A stretch of 6,910 nt of DNA from contig JAISNW010000105.1 in assembly GCA_031276055.1 (NCBI GenBank), positions 1 to 6,910 of the forward strand, in the 5' to 3' direction. Below are positions 5,972-6,910 of the stretch, piece after piece. The notes under the pieces are model-generated. The model worked only from the letters and a program-made list of their open reading frames with translations. It ran no database searches and was not told where the DNA came from. This stretch comes from Deferribacteraceae bacterium (GTDB taxonomy: Bacteria; Chrysiogenota; Deferribacteres; Deferribacterales; JAISNW01). Every line of letters starts with the position of its first letter. Within the stretch, counting starts at the first letter, position 1. The position numbers and the translations under genes were made by a program.

Positions 5972-6858
5972 TGCACTTCCACAAAGAGCGTTTTTCTAGC
6001 GCCGTTGCGAGTTATATCAACGCTGATGGCATTTATATCGGCAACTTCTTGGAGCATATTAAATAAAATTTGCGGATTGGTCAACTCCTCTCCATTTATG
6101 CGGTTGATAATATCGCCGGGTTGAATCCCTAACTTTCTAACAGGCGATTCGTTTTGCATCCGCACTATTCTATAGCCTGCAAGAGAACCATCCACATATG
6201 CAGGGCTTGCAAGGAGGGTGGATATAACTTTATTAATATCTTTAATCTGGCTTGTAATCTCCGCTCTATCTAATGTTATATTCTCTGTCGCTTCACTTCT
6301 AACAGTTGCAGGGGTGGAGGGGCGGAACGGTTGCGCACCGCGGGAAACGGGAGGCGTTGAAGCTGAATCTTTTAAGCCGTCTTGAAGCTCTAATGTGTGC
6401 TCCGCTCCATTATAGCTTACAACCGCTGAGGCCGCATCAATGCTTTCCAGCTTATAGCCTTCAATATCGAGCCCTTGTTTAAGCACCAAAACATCTTTAT
6501 TGCTTTTAAGCAGTATCGCCCTAATATCGCTGCCATCAGTTCCTGCGATGATCCCTGTAAGCCGCCCATCAAAACCAGCGCCATCCAAAGAAGGCTGCCC
6601 CGAACGAGCGCCGCCCCCGCCTGAAACTCTTTCAGGTTGGGGAATATCTTTTTCAATGTCAAAAATATTCCGTTCAGCAACTGCTAAAGCGAGGGCGTCT
6701 AACGCGGCTGCGGGGTTGTCTTGATTAGGCGCGCCGCCCGCTAAATTAGGGATAGGAGGAACTACAATGAGGTATTTAGCAGCGCTGCCGGCAAAGTAAG
6801 CAGAGAAAAGCCCTAACAACGCCGCGCACAGATACGCACTATAATTTAATATTTTCAT
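5968..6858 (-). CDS. gspC: Type II secretion system inner-membrane protein GspC (PDZ type)
   Basis: Bitopic inner-membrane protein that links the inner-membrane platform to the GspD secretin and takes part in substrate recruitment. The 296 residues read as a short cytoplasmic N-terminus, one membrane helix (about 8-33), a Pro/Gly/Ala-rich linker, then the periplasmic homology region (about 60-158), opening with AERNIFDIE, the counterpart of the family's RNLF motif, and including LTGIIAGTDGSDIRAIL. A variable Ser/Thr/Pro linker follows (165-192), then a PDZ domain (about 205-296) with IKDINKVIS, AGYRIVRM, KLGIQPGDIINRINGEEL and a final VDITRNGARKTLFVEV. The ATG at 6858 is the first possible start: in-frame TAG and TGA codons lie just upstream. 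The stop overlaps the gspD start by 4 nt, implying translational coupling and fitting the GspC-GspD contact. The PDZ form (rather than coiled-coil) is seen directly. Confidence 0.93.
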   Translation of the reverse strand: MKILNYSAYLCAALLGLFSAYFAGSAAKYLIVVPPIPNLAGGAPNQDNPAAALDALALAVAERNIFDIEKDIPQPERVSGGGGARSGQPSLDGAGFDGRLTGIIAGTDGSDIRAILLKSNKDVLVLKQGLDIEGYKLESIDAASAVVSYNGAEHTLELQDGLKDSASTPPVSRGAQPFRPSTPATVRSEATENITLDRAEITSQIKDINKVISTLLASPAYVDGSLAGYRIVRMQNESPVRKLGIQPGDIINRINGEELTNPQILFNMLQEVADINAISVDITRNGARKTLFVEVQ

Positions 6859-6862
6859 GCAA

Positions 6863-6910
6863 TTATCTACCTATCATAGCGTAAATGATATACATCCCCG
6901 CAGCAAAAAG
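6863..6910 (-). CDS. Possible C-terminal end of an upstream membrane protein (partial, right edge)
   Basis: Of the three minus-strand frames entering from the right edge, one gives LFAAGMYIIYAMIGR followed by TAA at 6863-6865. This hydrophobic stretch would end 4 nt before the gspC ATG, spacing typical of an operon. The other two frames give short, less membrane-like strings. A final helix of this kind resembles the end of a polytopic membrane protein; a prepilin peptidase (GspO/PilD), whose last helix often has a PFxxAG-like start, would suit the neighbourhood. With only 15 codons visible that is a guess. Confidence 0.4.
   Translation of the reverse strand, partial: LFAAGMYIIYAMIGR

Overview
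The window looks like ordinary chromosome from a Gram-negative (diderm) bacterium. A type II secretion secretin and its inner-membrane partner imply an outer membrane. An adenosylcobalamin-dependent acyl-CoA mutase of the stand-alone large-subunit type fits an organism handling propionyl/methylmalonyl-CoA or branched acyl-CoAs, as is common in anaerobic and deltaproteobacteria-like lineages. I cannot name the taxon. Base composition is mostly in the 40s to about 50% G+C, except for a sharply AT-rich island at about 3242-4078.

Layout. (1) Plus strand, 1-2285: the C-terminal ~359 residues of a methylmalonyl-CoA-mutase-family large subunit, cut by the left edge, then 3 nt later a complete argJ (bifunctional ornithine acetyltransferase / N-acetylglutamate synthase). 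(2) Minus strand, 2282-3175: a RarD-type EamA permease converging on argJ so tightly that the two stop codons share bases. A plausible promoter lies just upstream of it. (3) 3176-3402: a gene-free spacer, about 17-18% G+C in its middle part. (4) Minus strand, 3403-4041: an AT-rich orphan gene for an all-helical HEAT-like repeat protein of unknown function. (5) Minus strand, 4079-6858: gspC and gspD of a type II secretion system, overlapping by ATGA, possibly preceded by the last 15 codons of another membrane protein at the right edge.

How the genes relate. GspC and GspD form the periplasmic bridge and outer-membrane channel of one secretion machine and are translationally coupled. The mutase and argJ are probably co-transcribed, although their pathways (acyl-CoA carbon-skeleton rearrangement and arginine biosynthesis) are not functionally linked in any obvious way. 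The rest of the secretion operon (ATPase, platform, pseudopilins) does not follow gspD; the AT-rich HEAT gene sits there instead.

I see no CRISPR array, transposase, tRNA/rRNA or recognisable defence system. The one region that is not routine is the AT-rich island with the orphan HEAT-like gene, probably acquired horizontally.
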